NCBI GenBank assembly: GCA_009602725.1
Contig: WELB01000184.1
Span: 193,960 to 249,822, forward strand
Origin: Spirogloea muscicola
Taxonomy: Eukaryota > Streptophyta > Zygnematophyceae > Spirogloeales > Spirogloeaceae
DNA length: 55,863 nt
Direction of reading: 5' to 3'
Under the pieces are notes generated by a model. The model was given only the letters and a program-made list of their open reading frames with translations, made no database searches and was not told where the DNA came from. Every line of letters starts with the position of its first letter. Within the stretch, counting starts at the first letter, position 1. Position numbers and translations under genes: made by a program. This document shows positions 35,545-50,572 of the stretch, piece after piece.

Positions 35545-35930
35545 CTGGGCCAAAGCCCGGCCCGACGGCCAGTCGCCGTCGGCGGGCGGCCTGCCCTACG
35601 CCTCGTGAGCTGCCGGTCTAACTTGAACTGAGCCTGACCCTATCGATGGCCCACAACCGCGGGTAACTGACGCCCAGATGGCTGCTCACGAAGGTATCGA
35701 GAAGTGACCGGTGGGCTATCTCCAGAGATCCGAACCCCGTCGGGAGCCGACGGGCCCGAAGCTTCGGGGCGTCGGGCGGGGGGACACGTCTCCGGGCGGG
35801 GCCATTAAAGATGGGGGGGCGACGTGGCCGCTCGCCTGGTGGCCGCGGGGGCCCGGTAAGAAGCTACCATTTGCGGGCCCCTTAGCCGCTGGGGGCGCCC
35901 CGGCTCCCCCCCGGCCCTGGTCACAGCTAC
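35545..35930. other. GC-rich structured region between ALG13 and FTSH2
   Basis: No ORF here belongs to a known protein. It contains perfect hairpins: ccgacggc-cagtc-gccgtcgg (35562-35582), cccgtcgg-gag-ccgacggg (35736-35754) and the palindrome cccgaagcttcggg (35755-35768). Runs of G and C follow. It differs from ordinary introns and intergenic DNA in the window, which are AT-richer. It may be a structured ncRNA, a rRNA-spacer-like insertion, or the shared divergent promoter. I could not match it to rRNA, SRP RNA or RNase P by eye. Confidence 0.45.
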
Positions 35931-36061
35931 TTACTGCTAGACTGCCGCTTCTTGGGGACCTTCACTCCTCGCCCCCACCCCCCGCTGCCAAGCCTCCACG
36001 CCTGCCGCGCCCGCGCCCCGAGCTCACGCCATCCTCGGCGCGCGTTCGCAGCGGGCCAGCC

Positions 36062-40104
<4,043 letters not shown>

Positions 40105-41500
40105 ACTGGATGGATGCCAGCCTAGTCAGTCACCTTGTCATTGCTGCCACTCTGCACTTACTTGCCCTGCTGCGCTAGCCTAGACATGCTATTTGCGTGA
40201 CAGTGCAGAGCTTGCACGCTCTTGCTTGCATTGGACCAGCGCGACTACAGTCTATACGAATTAAGAAAACCTATCTGCGGGCCACCCTTCTGGCCTTCTA
40301 TCTCACTTCTTAGCCTTGGTACATTACGTCCTTAGAGGAATGTACAAGTACCCGTGTCTGAGCTTGTTTTTGAAAAAGGCATATGTATAACAACTGCATC
40401 TTTGGCTTCCGCTATAGCTTCACATGATTACAATGCACCAACGCCCTTGTCTTTAGCCTGCTCGCTGGTGCAAATATTTGCACTTGGTGTGGCTTGGGGG
40501 GTGGTGGTGGGGGGGGTGGGGGGTAGAGCAAGGCAAGTAGGGCCCAAACAGGGATGGTATATCTGATGTCTTTAACTCCATACTTTTTAGCACATCTCAC
40601 GAATCGTAGATAACCTTGTACGGCCTAGTGGCTGCGACATATCACATGTGGAATTGGTCAATGCCCTGAGCAATTTGTCAATGCCTGCAGAGATACATGC
40701 GCTTGCCTGATGAGCTTATGCCAGCTCTTGTCACACATAGCAGGGGGACTTTGTGCTCTGCACAAGCAGCCCCTCTTTACTCTTCCTCAGACCTCATGCC
40801 GTTTCTGATGCTCATGCTCACTGGGTGGCTCTTGTTGCTTGTGCATGCACTCCAAATTGCATCTGAAAACATTAGTACACAAAGTCGTTATGTTGTAGGG
40901 AACACCCTTTTTGCAATCAAGTAGTGGGGGACTTGCCTGAGTTGCAGCTACAAAGGGCCATAACAGTTATCGTGGCTACTAGTATCGTGAGAGCTCTCAT
41001 TGCCTACTAAGTTCTCGTATTGGCTTGCTTAGAAGGGGCTTGCTGAGCAGTCATCCTCAGAAATTGCTTGGTATCCTGCATCGTATTCACCAGTGGACTG
41101 TCTGGATACCGTCAATCTCTTGACGGCTGCCCCTTCACAGCCCTTGCCACTTTGGAGCAGCTGCTACTTCTTACGGCCATGGAACAACGGTACGTAAGGA
41201 GATAGATATGTGGACGGTTGATCGTGGGAGCAACAGTGCGTGAGGTCCTTGTCAACGACAGGGTGACTCTCTCCCGGCTGCTATACTTCTGCGTATTGCC
41301 TAGATCTAGTTAGTGGCCGTCTGGAGTAGTTGCTTTGCTTTGCTCTGTTGAGCGGTTTGTGCTGTTGGGCCCCTTTGAGAGTCTTTCTCTTTAAACCTTG
41401 TCTTCATCTTTGGCTTGCCTTTCACAGCCATTGCCTCTTGCTAAGAGAGCTGCTCCATTCAGCTGGCGATAGGGTCCCATCTCGTCTGTTGTTTCCTAAC
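40105..41500. other. Intergenic region after FTSH2, no gene recognised
   Basis: This should hold the FTSH2 3' UTR. A strongly G-rich stretch (about 40495-40525, ggggggtggtggtggggggg) could form a quadruplex on the plus strand. Around 41100-41160 and 41400-41440 are short words (cttcacagccc, ctttcacagccattgcctct) related to the dispersed repeats. No coding exon is supported. Confidence 0.5.
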
Positions 41501-41509
41501 ATGCTGACG

Positions 41510-42085
41510 AGGTTCCGTACATAGAAGAGAGGGAGAAGGCGAGCGGTGCGCCTGAAATGATAGGAAGGCCAGTTCAAGCCGAAACCTGGTTCAGGCAAAA
41601 CGCAGTGCAATATCAAGGCTACATGAATTGAAGCCCTCTGCATCGAGCTACTCTGACCCGATGTTGCTCACTCGCGGGTACTGAGCTTCCCTAGTACGTT
41701 GTCGTGTTTGGTAGAGTAGTCCTTTTTCGGCACCTCTTTGTTTGGCTTTGGACATTGTCCATTGTTTTTGGGCTGGCTTTGCCAGCCCCACTTGGTGACG
41801 TACATTTGTCAATGTGCTTACCTTTGTACTTGGCCAAACATGGCCTTCCCATCTCTTAATACACACGCGTTGTCTTCTCTATGGGCGGGCACTTCTTTCT
41901 GTGCTCAGCGGGGTTGCTCTTCCTTTCCTCAGCTCATCTGACTTCCTACTGCTGACACGGGGGTATTGAGGGCGCCCTGTCTACCTAGCCTTAGGCTCCG
42001 TCATGAACACCTGTATGCATCTGGCTGGCATTTCACAGCCGATTCTTTCATATCAGCAGCCGCTTTCTCTTCTCGCTCAGGTGGC
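41510..42085 (-). repeat. Cluster of dispersed repeats
   Basis: 41540-41640 resembles 4915-5000 and 49295-49415 (ggaaggccagttcaagcc, caggcaaaacgcag). 41760-41800 carries ttttgggctggctttgccag, the reverse complement of the gccagcccaaaa word. 41880-42085 is the reverse complement of the outer parts of 20110-20345, without the nested cassette. Together they look like fragments of non-autonomous elements. Confidence 0.7.
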
Positions 42086-42614
42086 CAAGGTAACAGTGTG
42101 ACGTCAGTACCCACGGGTGTAGCACATGGAAGCATCCCAGCGCTGAGCTTCCGAATTACGAGTCCCCTGACTCCACAACCCGTGGAGTTCAGCTGGCCAG
42201 TCCAGCCAGACTTTCCTTGGCAAGCACTCCAAGCCTGACCTTTGTGAACGCCTCTGAAGCCAAAGTGGTCTTCAGGTCTTCACGCCGAGGTCAGGCTCGT
42301 GCGGCAACACCGCAGGAATCAGAGCTTGTGCGCTGCTCTTGCCGCTTCCTCTCATTGGAGCTATGTAAGTCGCAATCTGCGCAGCCTGCAGCTGCCGTTG
42401 CCAGCGAAACAGCAGCTCCTTGCGGCTGGCTGCCTGCCAATCTTGCAGAACGTGCAGGCGCATAAGCAGCGGAAGCCAGGGCTGCGACGCCCGCCCATCA
42501 TGGCCAAGGCCCAGCTCCCAGCGTATCGGTGCAGCTTTGTCGACGCCACTGGAATGGCGGCGTGTCTCCAGGGGCGAGGCAGCAGCAGCAGCAGCGAAGG
42601 CTACGGGAGCCGAC

Positions 42615-45600
42615 ATGCAGCTGCTGGACCCCGAGGAGTTTCGAGCGGCGGCGCACCGCATGGTCGACTTCATTGCCGATTACTACGCCGCCGTCGAGCA
42701 ATACCCTGTGCGCAGCCAAGTGGAGGTGCGCCGCCTCCCTGGTCGGAGCTCGGACTCGCTTGCAGAGGCCTCCAAGGCGTAGCTGCAGCAAATTCAGCGA
42801 CTCCGCTGAGAGGGCCTCATTGAGGGCCTCATTTCAGAGGCACTCGCCGTCGTATGCATGCCTTTCCCATTCGCGTCCCCCGCAGTAGTGCCTGCTCGGA
42901 GCTACCTGAGAGGGCTGCAAGCTGGGAACTTAGGAGATGCATGCAGCTGCAGTACTGCCAAGACCGAGATTCAAAGCTTTGATCCTTGGCTGATGTTCTG
43001 GATCACAGCCCGGCTACTTGAAGCCCCTCCTGCCGAATGAAGCCCCCGAGGCGCCGGAGCCCCTGGAGCGTGTCCTTCAAGGTGCACACGATCCCCCAAC
43101 TATGGCTGGGAGTCTTCCTTGAGCACAGTGACTCCTTGCGGAGGTTGCAGATGCTAGCCAGCCCCACTGCGGCCCACAAGAAGACGCCGTCATATAGGAG
43201 CTGCTAGCGTTACGAACTCTGGGCACTTCTGCTGTCAAACATTGCTGTGGTCAGCATTCTTGGGTTGGGTTTCTGCCTCGAAGGTTGATCATAGAGTCTA
43301 GTGCAAGCAATGAAGTCAACAACCAATAAAGGCAGAGGATGCGCGTGTACTGGTTGCAGCTTCAGTCACTGTTGCAGCTGCTCACGTCTGCTGCCTTTGT
43401 GCGGTCGAGCTTTGTCACATCCGCAGATGTACAGAGTAAGATCATGCCAGGCATCACACACTGGCAGAGCCCGAGCTTCTTCGCCTACTTCCCTGCCAAC
43501 AGCAGCACGGCAGGCTTCCTGGGGGACATGCTCTCAGGCGCACTCAACGTCGTCGGCTTCTCCTGGATCGGCTCACCCGCCGCCACCGAGCTCGAGACCA
43601 TCGTGCTCGACTGGCTTGCCAAGCTCCTGCAGCTGCCGCCCGCCTTCCTGAGCAGCAGTGAGTTTCACCCATCCTACTGCCTTTGACTTAGTCTGACCTC
43701 TTGCCCGCACTTGGCTGACTGGCCTTGCCATCTCCTTAATGGGGCTCCTCATAAGACATCCTGCCACGTGTGCCAGTTGAAGCAGATAATTGACCTTGAT
43801 GACGTACCTGAGAAACCTAAATCTCTTAAATTTCCATTCCTAATGTACTGTTTGTTGAGACTTGGGCTCGGTGCAGGCGGGACAGGGGGCGGCGTCATCC
43901 AAGGCACGGCCAGCGAGGCAGTCCTAGTAGCAATGCTGGCGGCAAGGGAGCGCGCTATCAGGCGCCTGACGGCCAGTGGGGCCCTCTCTCACTCAGAAGC
44001 GCTAGGCAAGCTTGTGGCGTACACCTCCGACCAGGCCCACACCTGTGTGCAGAAGGCCTGCCAGGTTCCCACCTTGGAGGCCTTCACCTGTATATCTGCT
44101 TGACTCTGCCAGCAGGATGCTAGAGTCATTGCCTCCATTGTCAATATGGATAGACCTCCGGCCTTCTTATTGTTTGGCAAGCTGCAGATTGCTGCAATTG
44201 ACCTCAGGAACTTCCGGGTGATACCTGCGGACGCCTCCACAAGCTATGCAGTCAGACCAGAGTTGGTAGCGGAGCAGATTGCTGCCGATGTTGAAGCTGG
44301 CCTCGAGCCATTCTTCCTCTGTGCTTCAGTGAGTCTTCAGTGACTTTCTCCCAAGATTGGTTGTAGGAGTCATTAATGACCTTATTAAGGCCACTGTGCC
44401 TCTGTGAGTCCTCACGTCCATGATAGAGGAGCTTGCAATTGCTGGAAGCCGTGCACAACCTACTCAATCTTCTCAAGCACAACTTGGCTGTGACAAGTGA
44501 GACTGAGGCAAGAAGCTTAACATCCAGTGATTGAGCTGCAAGCTGCACTGACGCGAATGCACTCCCTTACACATCCTCCAACCTCACGCCTTGTGGGTCC
44601 AGGTTGGGAGCACATCGTCGACTGCAGTGGACCCCGTGGCTGTGCTTGGAGACATTGCACAGGTGTGCTCAGAATAAGAAGGCGCATCCTGTTTGATCAG
44701 ACTTGCCCCGCAGCTCTGCTCAAGGCTTGAGGCTGCGTAACAGCGGTGAAATATGAAAGGAGGATTCTACGTGCTTGTCCGATAAAGACAGTACTGCATT
44801 ATCTTGACTTGCAGAAGCACGGGCTGTGGTTACATGTGGATGCCGCATATGCGGGCGCGGCGGCAATCTGCCCCGAGTTCCGTGCGTACCTGGACGGTGT
44901 GGAGAGAGCCGACTCGTTCGCGTTCAATGCCCACAAGTGGCTCCTCACCAACTTCGACTGCTCTGTACTGTATGTCAAGGTAAGGCTGGCTATGTTACAA
45001 CAAGGCTACCAATGACAGGGTCATGTATAGCCCAGACTCTCACTTGGCAGCTTGCTAAATAATCATCATTATGCATCATCAAGAGGCTGCAAATAGTGCC
45101 CCACAGTCTAATAAAGCAATTTATCCTTCAACAAGTTGTTACAGAAGGTACCCTTTCTTGATTTCTGTCTTGTCAAGCAGGACTCGGGCTCTCTAGTGAC
45201 TGCCCTGTCCTGTCATGCCGAATACTTCAAGAACAAGGTGCACATGCATGGAGACTATACATCAGTGCATGATCATCAGATCCATTCCTTCATTTGAAAA
45301 TGTCTGTTAGATAACAGAGAATGTGTGCACTGGTACATTTCCTAGCAGCCTCATATCAAGCAGAAGTATATCCTTTGATAGATGCCTTACCTTTCCTCAC
45401 ATCAGTTGGTAGCATATTGCATCACCTTGTGTACACAAGTAGCTGCTGAAGCGTGAGTTTGATGACATTGTAATTGAAAAAATGAAGAGCAGGCTTCAGA
45501 TGGTCGGCAGGTTGTTGACTACAAAGACTGGCAGGTCCCACTCGGGCGCCGCTTCCGGTAAGGACAGCATTGCCTCGAGCCTTGGATGAGTATGTTCTGC

Positions 45601-46818
45601 AGATCCTGAGTGCACCATCATTGATTACAATGCCTTTCCCGCCAGAATTGGGTCTGGCTTCTTCCCCCAACCCCGGTTGCAGCTGTTGTCAACGTGGGAC
45701 ATGCAGAAAGTGATTGCCCAATTCCTCTTCCCATCCTCCTCCTCCACACCCCCCCATCTGGTGGTGATGCTTTGGCAGGGCTCTGAAGCTGTGGCTTGTC
45801 ATGCGTTTGTACGGTGCGGACAAGATGCGAGAGTATCTCAGGAAGCACGTGGCCTTGGCCAAGCACTTTGAGTCGCTTGTACTAGCTGATGCACGCTTTG
45901 AGGTCAGCTGATTAATCAGCACAGTGTCTCGAATAATCTTAGGCACGGGATTAGCAGCCTTCCAGCACTTATCTTAGTGTGGGCCTGCAATTCTTGTGAA
46001 TGCTCAAGGGAAGAGATGCAATGGGAAGGTTAGACACATTATCTACACTTAAGAATCCAAGAGATGTACCAACTCCTCTGCCTACTTATAGCTTTTCAGT
46101 ACCTAGGGGCGGGTCTACACAGAGCAAGCAAGAGCAGCTTGCACATTAATTGATTATGAGCCGCCTCAGCACCACTCAAGCGGAGCAGATCATGGCCATT
46201 TGATAAATTTCGTAAATTTTGGACCACTGCCTGTGCATTGCGATGATCTTTGGAGCAACATCTGGCGGCTGCAGGTGATGGCACCCACAATATTTGGCCT
46301 CGTCTGCTTCCGGCTCAAGCCTCCGAGCGAGGCAGATAACAATGGGAAGTCACTCAATGCAGCGCTGGAGGACAAGGTCAACAGCTCCGGCAGCATCTTC
46401 ATCATACACACGGTTGGCTTTTATACCAGGCCATGTGTTTCGTTTATCCTGCAACTTGCTGTTACACTGCTGTTTGCTTTCGGGGCAGAAAAGGTTCATT
46501 ATTGCTGCCAACACTTGATTTGCGACCCCCTAATGGAATGCATGGGGTTTGTAGAACAAGCTCCGAAGCATTGACCCAATGATACTGAATCTAGGTGTTG
46601 CAGAATTACACGGGTGAAACGAATCATAGATGAAATGCACAACCATGCCTCAAGTCTCACTTTATTGTGCACAGGAGCTGAGTGGCGTGTATACGCTTCG
46701 AATGGCTATCGGCGCTGTGAGAACTGAGCAGCGCCACGTGGACGCCGCTTGGAAGCTGATCCAGGCTGCTGCCACAGAGCTGCTGGCAGGCAGTCCTCCC
46801 AACGCTGCAGTGAAGTGA
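42615..46818 (+). CDS. AADC: Aromatic-L-amino-acid decarboxylase, PLP-dependent (group II)
   Basis: Decarboxylates tyrosine, DOPA, tryptophan or phenylalanine to the amine; cytosolic. Twelve exons with GT-AG borders: 42615-42725, 43009-43081, 43427-43657, 43877-44064, 44188-44328, 44603-44662, 44815-44979, 45181-45237, 45511-45557, 45779-45902, 46275-46412, 46675-46818. They join in phase to 492 residues, the usual family length. Start [19 protein letters not shown]; substrate-pocket region [18 protein letters not shown]; cofactor region [25 protein letters not shown] lysine in [14 protein letters not shown]; flexible loop [16 protein letters not shown]. The loop Tyr (DYKDW) is the residue typical of true decarboxylases; plant aldehyde synthases usually carry Phe there. 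The junction between KNK and VVDYKDW lacks a few residues usual in plants, so a tiny exon between 45238 and 45510 may be missed. Substrate cannot be told from sequence alone. Confidence 0.93.
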
Positions 46819-48080
46819 CAAGTCCAGTCACTGCAAGCGCTTCGAACCCATTCTTCTGTAAGGTGCTGGCAGCGAGCAGCTCGGCACGCCACTCTGCTAG
46901 TGTTCTGCTCCAAATCACTGCCACACGTGCCAGCAGCTCGTCTATGGGCAACGGTGTGCTGGTTTAGTAGTGTATAGACAGTGTATTATTAGATCCAGGA
47001 TATCTATATCATTGCCAAGGTCCGTCGGCCATGGTGCATTACCCATTGGCTTGTAGGAGCCACAGCTGTTGCCGTGGTTGTGAATCCATAGGAGCGTAGG
47101 CCTTGCCGCCTTCAGTCCTGGTACCCTTGCCACCAGGTAGCATGGTGCCAGCAGGCTGGCCACCAGTATAGTGGCTACTCTTGACGAGCTTGGCTCAGCG
47201 ACATCATTCAAGACTTGGAAGGAGGTAGTACTGGAGGCAAAATTTATAGGGGTAAATATGCGAGCCCGTTATGTCTGAGGGGTGACTGTGTTTGGCAGGA
47301 CTGTGATTCACAATCTAAACAACCATTTGATGGCACACACCTGATCCATAGCTCTGCGCAAACATGGATAGCATGTACAACATGCTATACAACATACAAT
47401 GTACTACGCAGCCCTCTATGTAAACCATCAGTGTCCCCTTGCCGCTATCAGTGTCTCCTTGCCGTGTGCATCTGTCTTAATTACTTTGAGCAATATAGCT
47501 TGCTTAGCGGCGCTTCTCAAGCCAGGCAGCGAGAGCCGAGCCTATTTGGCACGGCCGCGAGCAGAGCTTCACGCCAGCTTTCAGAAGTGAAAGTGCTCGG
47601 GGCAAGGGGGGCAGAACATGTATCTCAATGTCGCGCCACCCCATGCACGGAGAGTTGTGGCCGCCATAGAGCAGGTTACGCAAGGGCTCCTCTAACTGTT
47701 TGCTTTGGAGTTGCGCAAGGGCTCATCGATCCTTCATTCCAGCCTTGACTGCCAGCCTAGTAAATTGACATATTGTTGGGGTTTATTTATGAGGGGCGTG
47801 GGACCAGCTTCTTTTTACCATCTTCTATTGGATGGTAATGGCTGCCAGCAGCATTGTAGTCAGTTGAGACCCTTGCGGCTGTTCTCTGTGAGCTGCTTCT
47901 CGGTGCGAATGCGGGCTTTCGGAGGTTGAGTTGGGGTTAAGTCGATTGCAACGTAGTGCCATCTTATTGCAATAGGTGGCGTAGCATGATTGCTGGGCCA
48001 AGTCGCAAGACAGAGCAGGCCTCGAAACCTGCGCTGACTGCACTTGTGCTCCTTCTAATGGCGGCCCTGGGTGACCTGCG
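46819..48080. other. Intergenic region, no gene recognised
   Basis: Follows the decarboxylase stop. Short ORFs on both strands have no recognisable domain. No repeat family of the window is obvious here. Confidence 0.4.
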
Positions 48081-48084
48081 CAGG

Positions 48085-48190
48085 TGGATCGGGTACCTGT
48101 ATGATGGTGGGGAGCTGTGGATCGTGAACGACATCACGGACCAGCGGTCAGCGCAGGAGAAGTTCCACATCCTCTTCGACTCGTCCTCTG
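48085..48190 (+). pseudogene. Isolated PAS-like exon fragment
   Basis: Between an acceptor-like gcgcag and a donor-like tcctct|gtgggt, the plus strand encodes WIGYLYDGGELWIVNDITDQ, then RSAQEKFHILFDSSS. The pattern W-x5-GG-x5-DIT-x-Q-x-A-x-EKF-x-LF-x-SS resembles the junction between two PAS domains (PAC motif) in sensor kinases and cyclases. No further PAS, kinase or cyclase exons were found on either side before the repeats begin, so it is a fragment or a chance match. Confidence 0.35.
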
Positions 48191-48534
48191 TGGGTGCTCT
48201 TGCCCTGCTCTCCCTTGAACTTAGTAGCAAGTGCCTGATTGCTAGTCAGTAATTAGCCACCACAACATTCGTTGCTGGACCTGCTTACAGTGGGTCTACA
48301 GGATAGTACCATAATTAAGTGGATAGTAAGTGTGCAGCGGTTATAAGTGACACCGACGTGGATGTGTCTAAGGAACCATTTGTGCTTTGCAACATAAACA
48401 TGGAGGTCCAGGACTGCAACGAGGCTGCTGAACGCCCCTGAAATGAGACAGGGATCGGAAGACGTAAATGACAAAGGAAAGCAAGTGGTCACTAACTTGT
48501 GGCAGCTGGAAAACCCCATGTCAGTATGGAAGAG

Positions 48535-48625
48535 CTCTTTCTCTCAGGAGAAAGCGCGGCCAGATTGACTGGTGGCTGGGAGAGGCCAGCCCAAAGGAAT
48601 GGACAAGGTCTGAAGGAGCCGGAGT
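48535..48625. repeat. Dispersed repeat fragment
   Basis: Contains gcgcggccagattgactggt, gggagaggccagcccaaagg and gacaaggtctga, nearly identical to 20915-20990. It marks the left edge of the mobile-element-rich stretch. Confidence 0.75.
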
Positions 48626-48744
48626 GCGAAGCAGCAGCCGCAAAGTCCCTCCCCCCTCCTCCTGTTGGAGTTGGATCGTCAGCCAGGCGTTGGCCTTCGG
48701 TGAGGGGGACGGCGGAGATCCACTCGATTCAGGCTTTGTCCACC

Positions 48745-48985
48745 TGAGGGCCGGGTTACACCGGGTCGGTCGGCCGCGCCGAGGGGTACGTGTCGTGCGC
48801 TGTGTGGTACGACCGACGTAACACGGTTGCTGCGGCCAGGTGTGGGCGCACGCCACGAATGCGCCACACCGGACGCTGGCCAGGACGCTTCTTGGGCGCG
48901 TCAACGGAAGAAACGCGCGCGTTTGTTAAGGCGGCCGAAACCGAGACCACCTCCCGAGGTGTCGAAGTGAACAGCGGGGGTAGCT
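48745..48985. mobile_element. Foldback/MITE-like element, copy 1
   Basis: Starts gggccgggttacaccgggtc and continues gaggggtacgtgtcgtgcg, ggccaggacgcttcttgggc, aacgcgcgcgtttgttaag, then accacctcccgaggtgtcg. The same ordered words occur at 49434-49660 (direct) and 49833-50015 (inverted). It lacks coding capacity. Confidence 0.7.
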
Positions 48986-49011
48986 GAGGTGGCAGGTGCG
49001 ATACCACTCTG

Positions 49012-49180
49012 GTTTGGGCCAATTTGATAACTATAACACCGGGAGGACGGACGGGCGCTGGCGTCCGCTCCGTTGGGGGGGGGACGCGGCCGCGGAGGCC
49101 GAGGCCGCCTGCCCGTGCAGGACCGTATTGAAAGTGTCGTGTATTGGGGGGAGTGAAGGATGCCAGCGCTGCCTTTTCGC
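49012..49180. mobile_element. Foldback/MITE-like element, copy 2 (partial)
   Basis: Starts gggccaatttgataactata, then acaccgggaggacggacggg, ctggcgtccg, ggacgcggccgcggaggccg and ccgtgcaggaccgtatt. This is the reverse complement of 49680-49806. It is truncated after about 160 bp. Confidence 0.7.
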
Positions 49181-49294
49181 TCCGGGCAGGCCGAAGGGGG
49201 TGGACGAGGGTGTGGCAACTCAGGGGTTAGCGGCATTACTGCTAACCACTGACTGCGGAAGCGTCGAGGAGTCGGCTAAGCGAGAGCGGAGCGA

Positions 49295-49420
49295 GAGCGT
49301 CTGGGCAGCGAGAGACAAGGCGCGCGGTGCGCAATGGAATTGAAAGGGAGGCATATTCAAGCCAATCCGTTGTTCAAGCAGAGGCTAGCGCAAACCAAAC
49401 AAGGCTACATAATGCGGAGA
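49295..49420. repeat. Repeat fragment related to 41.5 kb and 4.9 kb
   Basis: The words caaggcgcgcggtgcgcaat, gaaagggaggcatattcaag and aacaaggctacataatg match the order of words at 41530-41625 and 4920-5020. The ttcaagcc word resembles a pol III B box, but no A box can be placed with confidence, so a SINE origin is only a guess. Confidence 0.5.
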
Positions 49421-49433
49421 CCTAAACTACTGA

Positions 49434-49806
49434 GGGCCAATTTACACCGGGGCGGACGGACGGACGGAGGGGTACGTGTCGCGCGGTGTATGGAACGCCC
49501 GGCTTTACACAGCCTGCGCGCCCGGACGCGGACGCGCGCCACACGGAGGCGCGCGCCACATCGGCGCTGACTAGGACGCCTTTTGGGCCGCGTTAAGGAG
49601 AAAACGCGCGCGTTTGCCACGAGGGCGGACGCAATTGGCACCACCTCCCGAGGATGGGTGAGTTCCGTCCGCGCCNCCCAATATACGATGTTACACATAC
49701 GGTTCTGCACGTGCAGGCGGCCTCGGCCTCCGTGGCCGCGTCCACCCCCCACCGGGGCGGACGCCAGCGTCCGTCCGTCCGTCCCGGTATAATAAATTGG
49801 CCCCAA
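49434..49806. mobile_element. Foldback/MITE-like element, copy 3 (complete, with n)
   Basis: About 370 bp bounded by inverted ends: gggccaatttacaccggggc at the left and ccggtataataaattggccc at the right. Subterminal words ggacggacggacgg and cgtccgtccgtccg are also inverted. An n (49676) lies near the centre. No transposase is encoded, so it is non-autonomous. The target-site duplication is not clear. Confidence 0.75.
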
Positions 49807-49832
49807 CAAGACCACCTGCCCTGGGCCAAATT

Positions 49833-50015
49833 CGGTCCGCCCTCGTGGCAAACGCGCGCGTCTCCTCCTTAACGCGCCCCAAAGACGTCCTAGTCAGCGC
49901 TGACGTGACGCCTCCGTGGCGCGCGTCCGCGTCCGGGCGCGCCATGTGTGTAAAGCCGGGCGTTCCACACTGCACGACACGTACCCCTCCGTCCGTCCCG
50001 GTGTGAATTAGCCCT
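49833..50015. mobile_element. Foldback/MITE-like element, inverted half copy
   Basis: Reverse complement of 49434-49645: gccctcgtggcaaacgcgcg, cctagtcagcgctgac, gcgcgtccgcgtccgggcgc, gtaaagccgggcgttcca, gacacgtacccctccgtccg, cccggtgtgaattagccc. With copy 3 it makes an inverted repeat of about 200-bp arms that could form a large cruciform or hairpin transcript. Confidence 0.75.
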
Positions 50016-50423
50016 TTGTAGACGCCACAAACGCTGTAGACGCCACACCGGTGTGCTGCTTTTATCCCACCATGAGCCGTCGCCCCTCCACGGGCATAGC
50101 CTCCGGGTACAACGCTCCATCGTCTGCAAACTTCATACCATTTTCAATCCTAGGAGCGCTGCATGCTCATTCCATCTCTACATTCTTCTTCCATTCCTGT
50201 CGGCGCGCTGCTTGTCTTCTTCTACCTGCCGGGAATCTCTGGTTCGTTCTTTGCTTGCTTGCTTGCTTGTTTATCTGCGTCTATTTCTCTACCATTTGCA
50301 TTTGCTTCTGTTGCCTCCTTTTCAAAGTCTCTTGATTTTCGTCTTATGTCTGATCATTTCAACTGACTGACTGTGTCGTTGTGATTGGATTATCCTGCAT
50401 CGTGTGCACAGCAATCAGCGCGA

Positions 50424-50572
50424 TGAAGGGCTCGCCCATTGAGGAGAGGGGCTCGAAAAGCCAGCCCAAAAAAGAAAGAACAAAGTACGAGAGGGGGGCC
50501 AGGGAAAGCGCGCTAAGAAAAACAAGCCCACAAGGAAACCAAGCAGCTCCGAATCACTTAGTGACCCCCTGA
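50424..50572 (+). repeat. Dispersed GCTCGCCCATTGAG repeat, copy 4
   Basis: Reads gctcgcccattgaggagagg, gccagcccaaaaaagaaaga, acgagaggggggccaggg, then ctcgaat-type text and cacttagtgaccccctg. It ends exactly at the ATG of the following ORF, where the other copies continue with ctaagcagccgc. This gives a sharp junction between host repeat and foreign-looking sequence. Confidence 0.8.

Noticed and set aside
35560-35900. Fragment of rRNA or SRP RNA
   Set aside because: The words ggggccattaaagatggg recalled plant SRP RNA, but the other conserved SRP and rRNA segments could not be found, so only a structured region is claimed.
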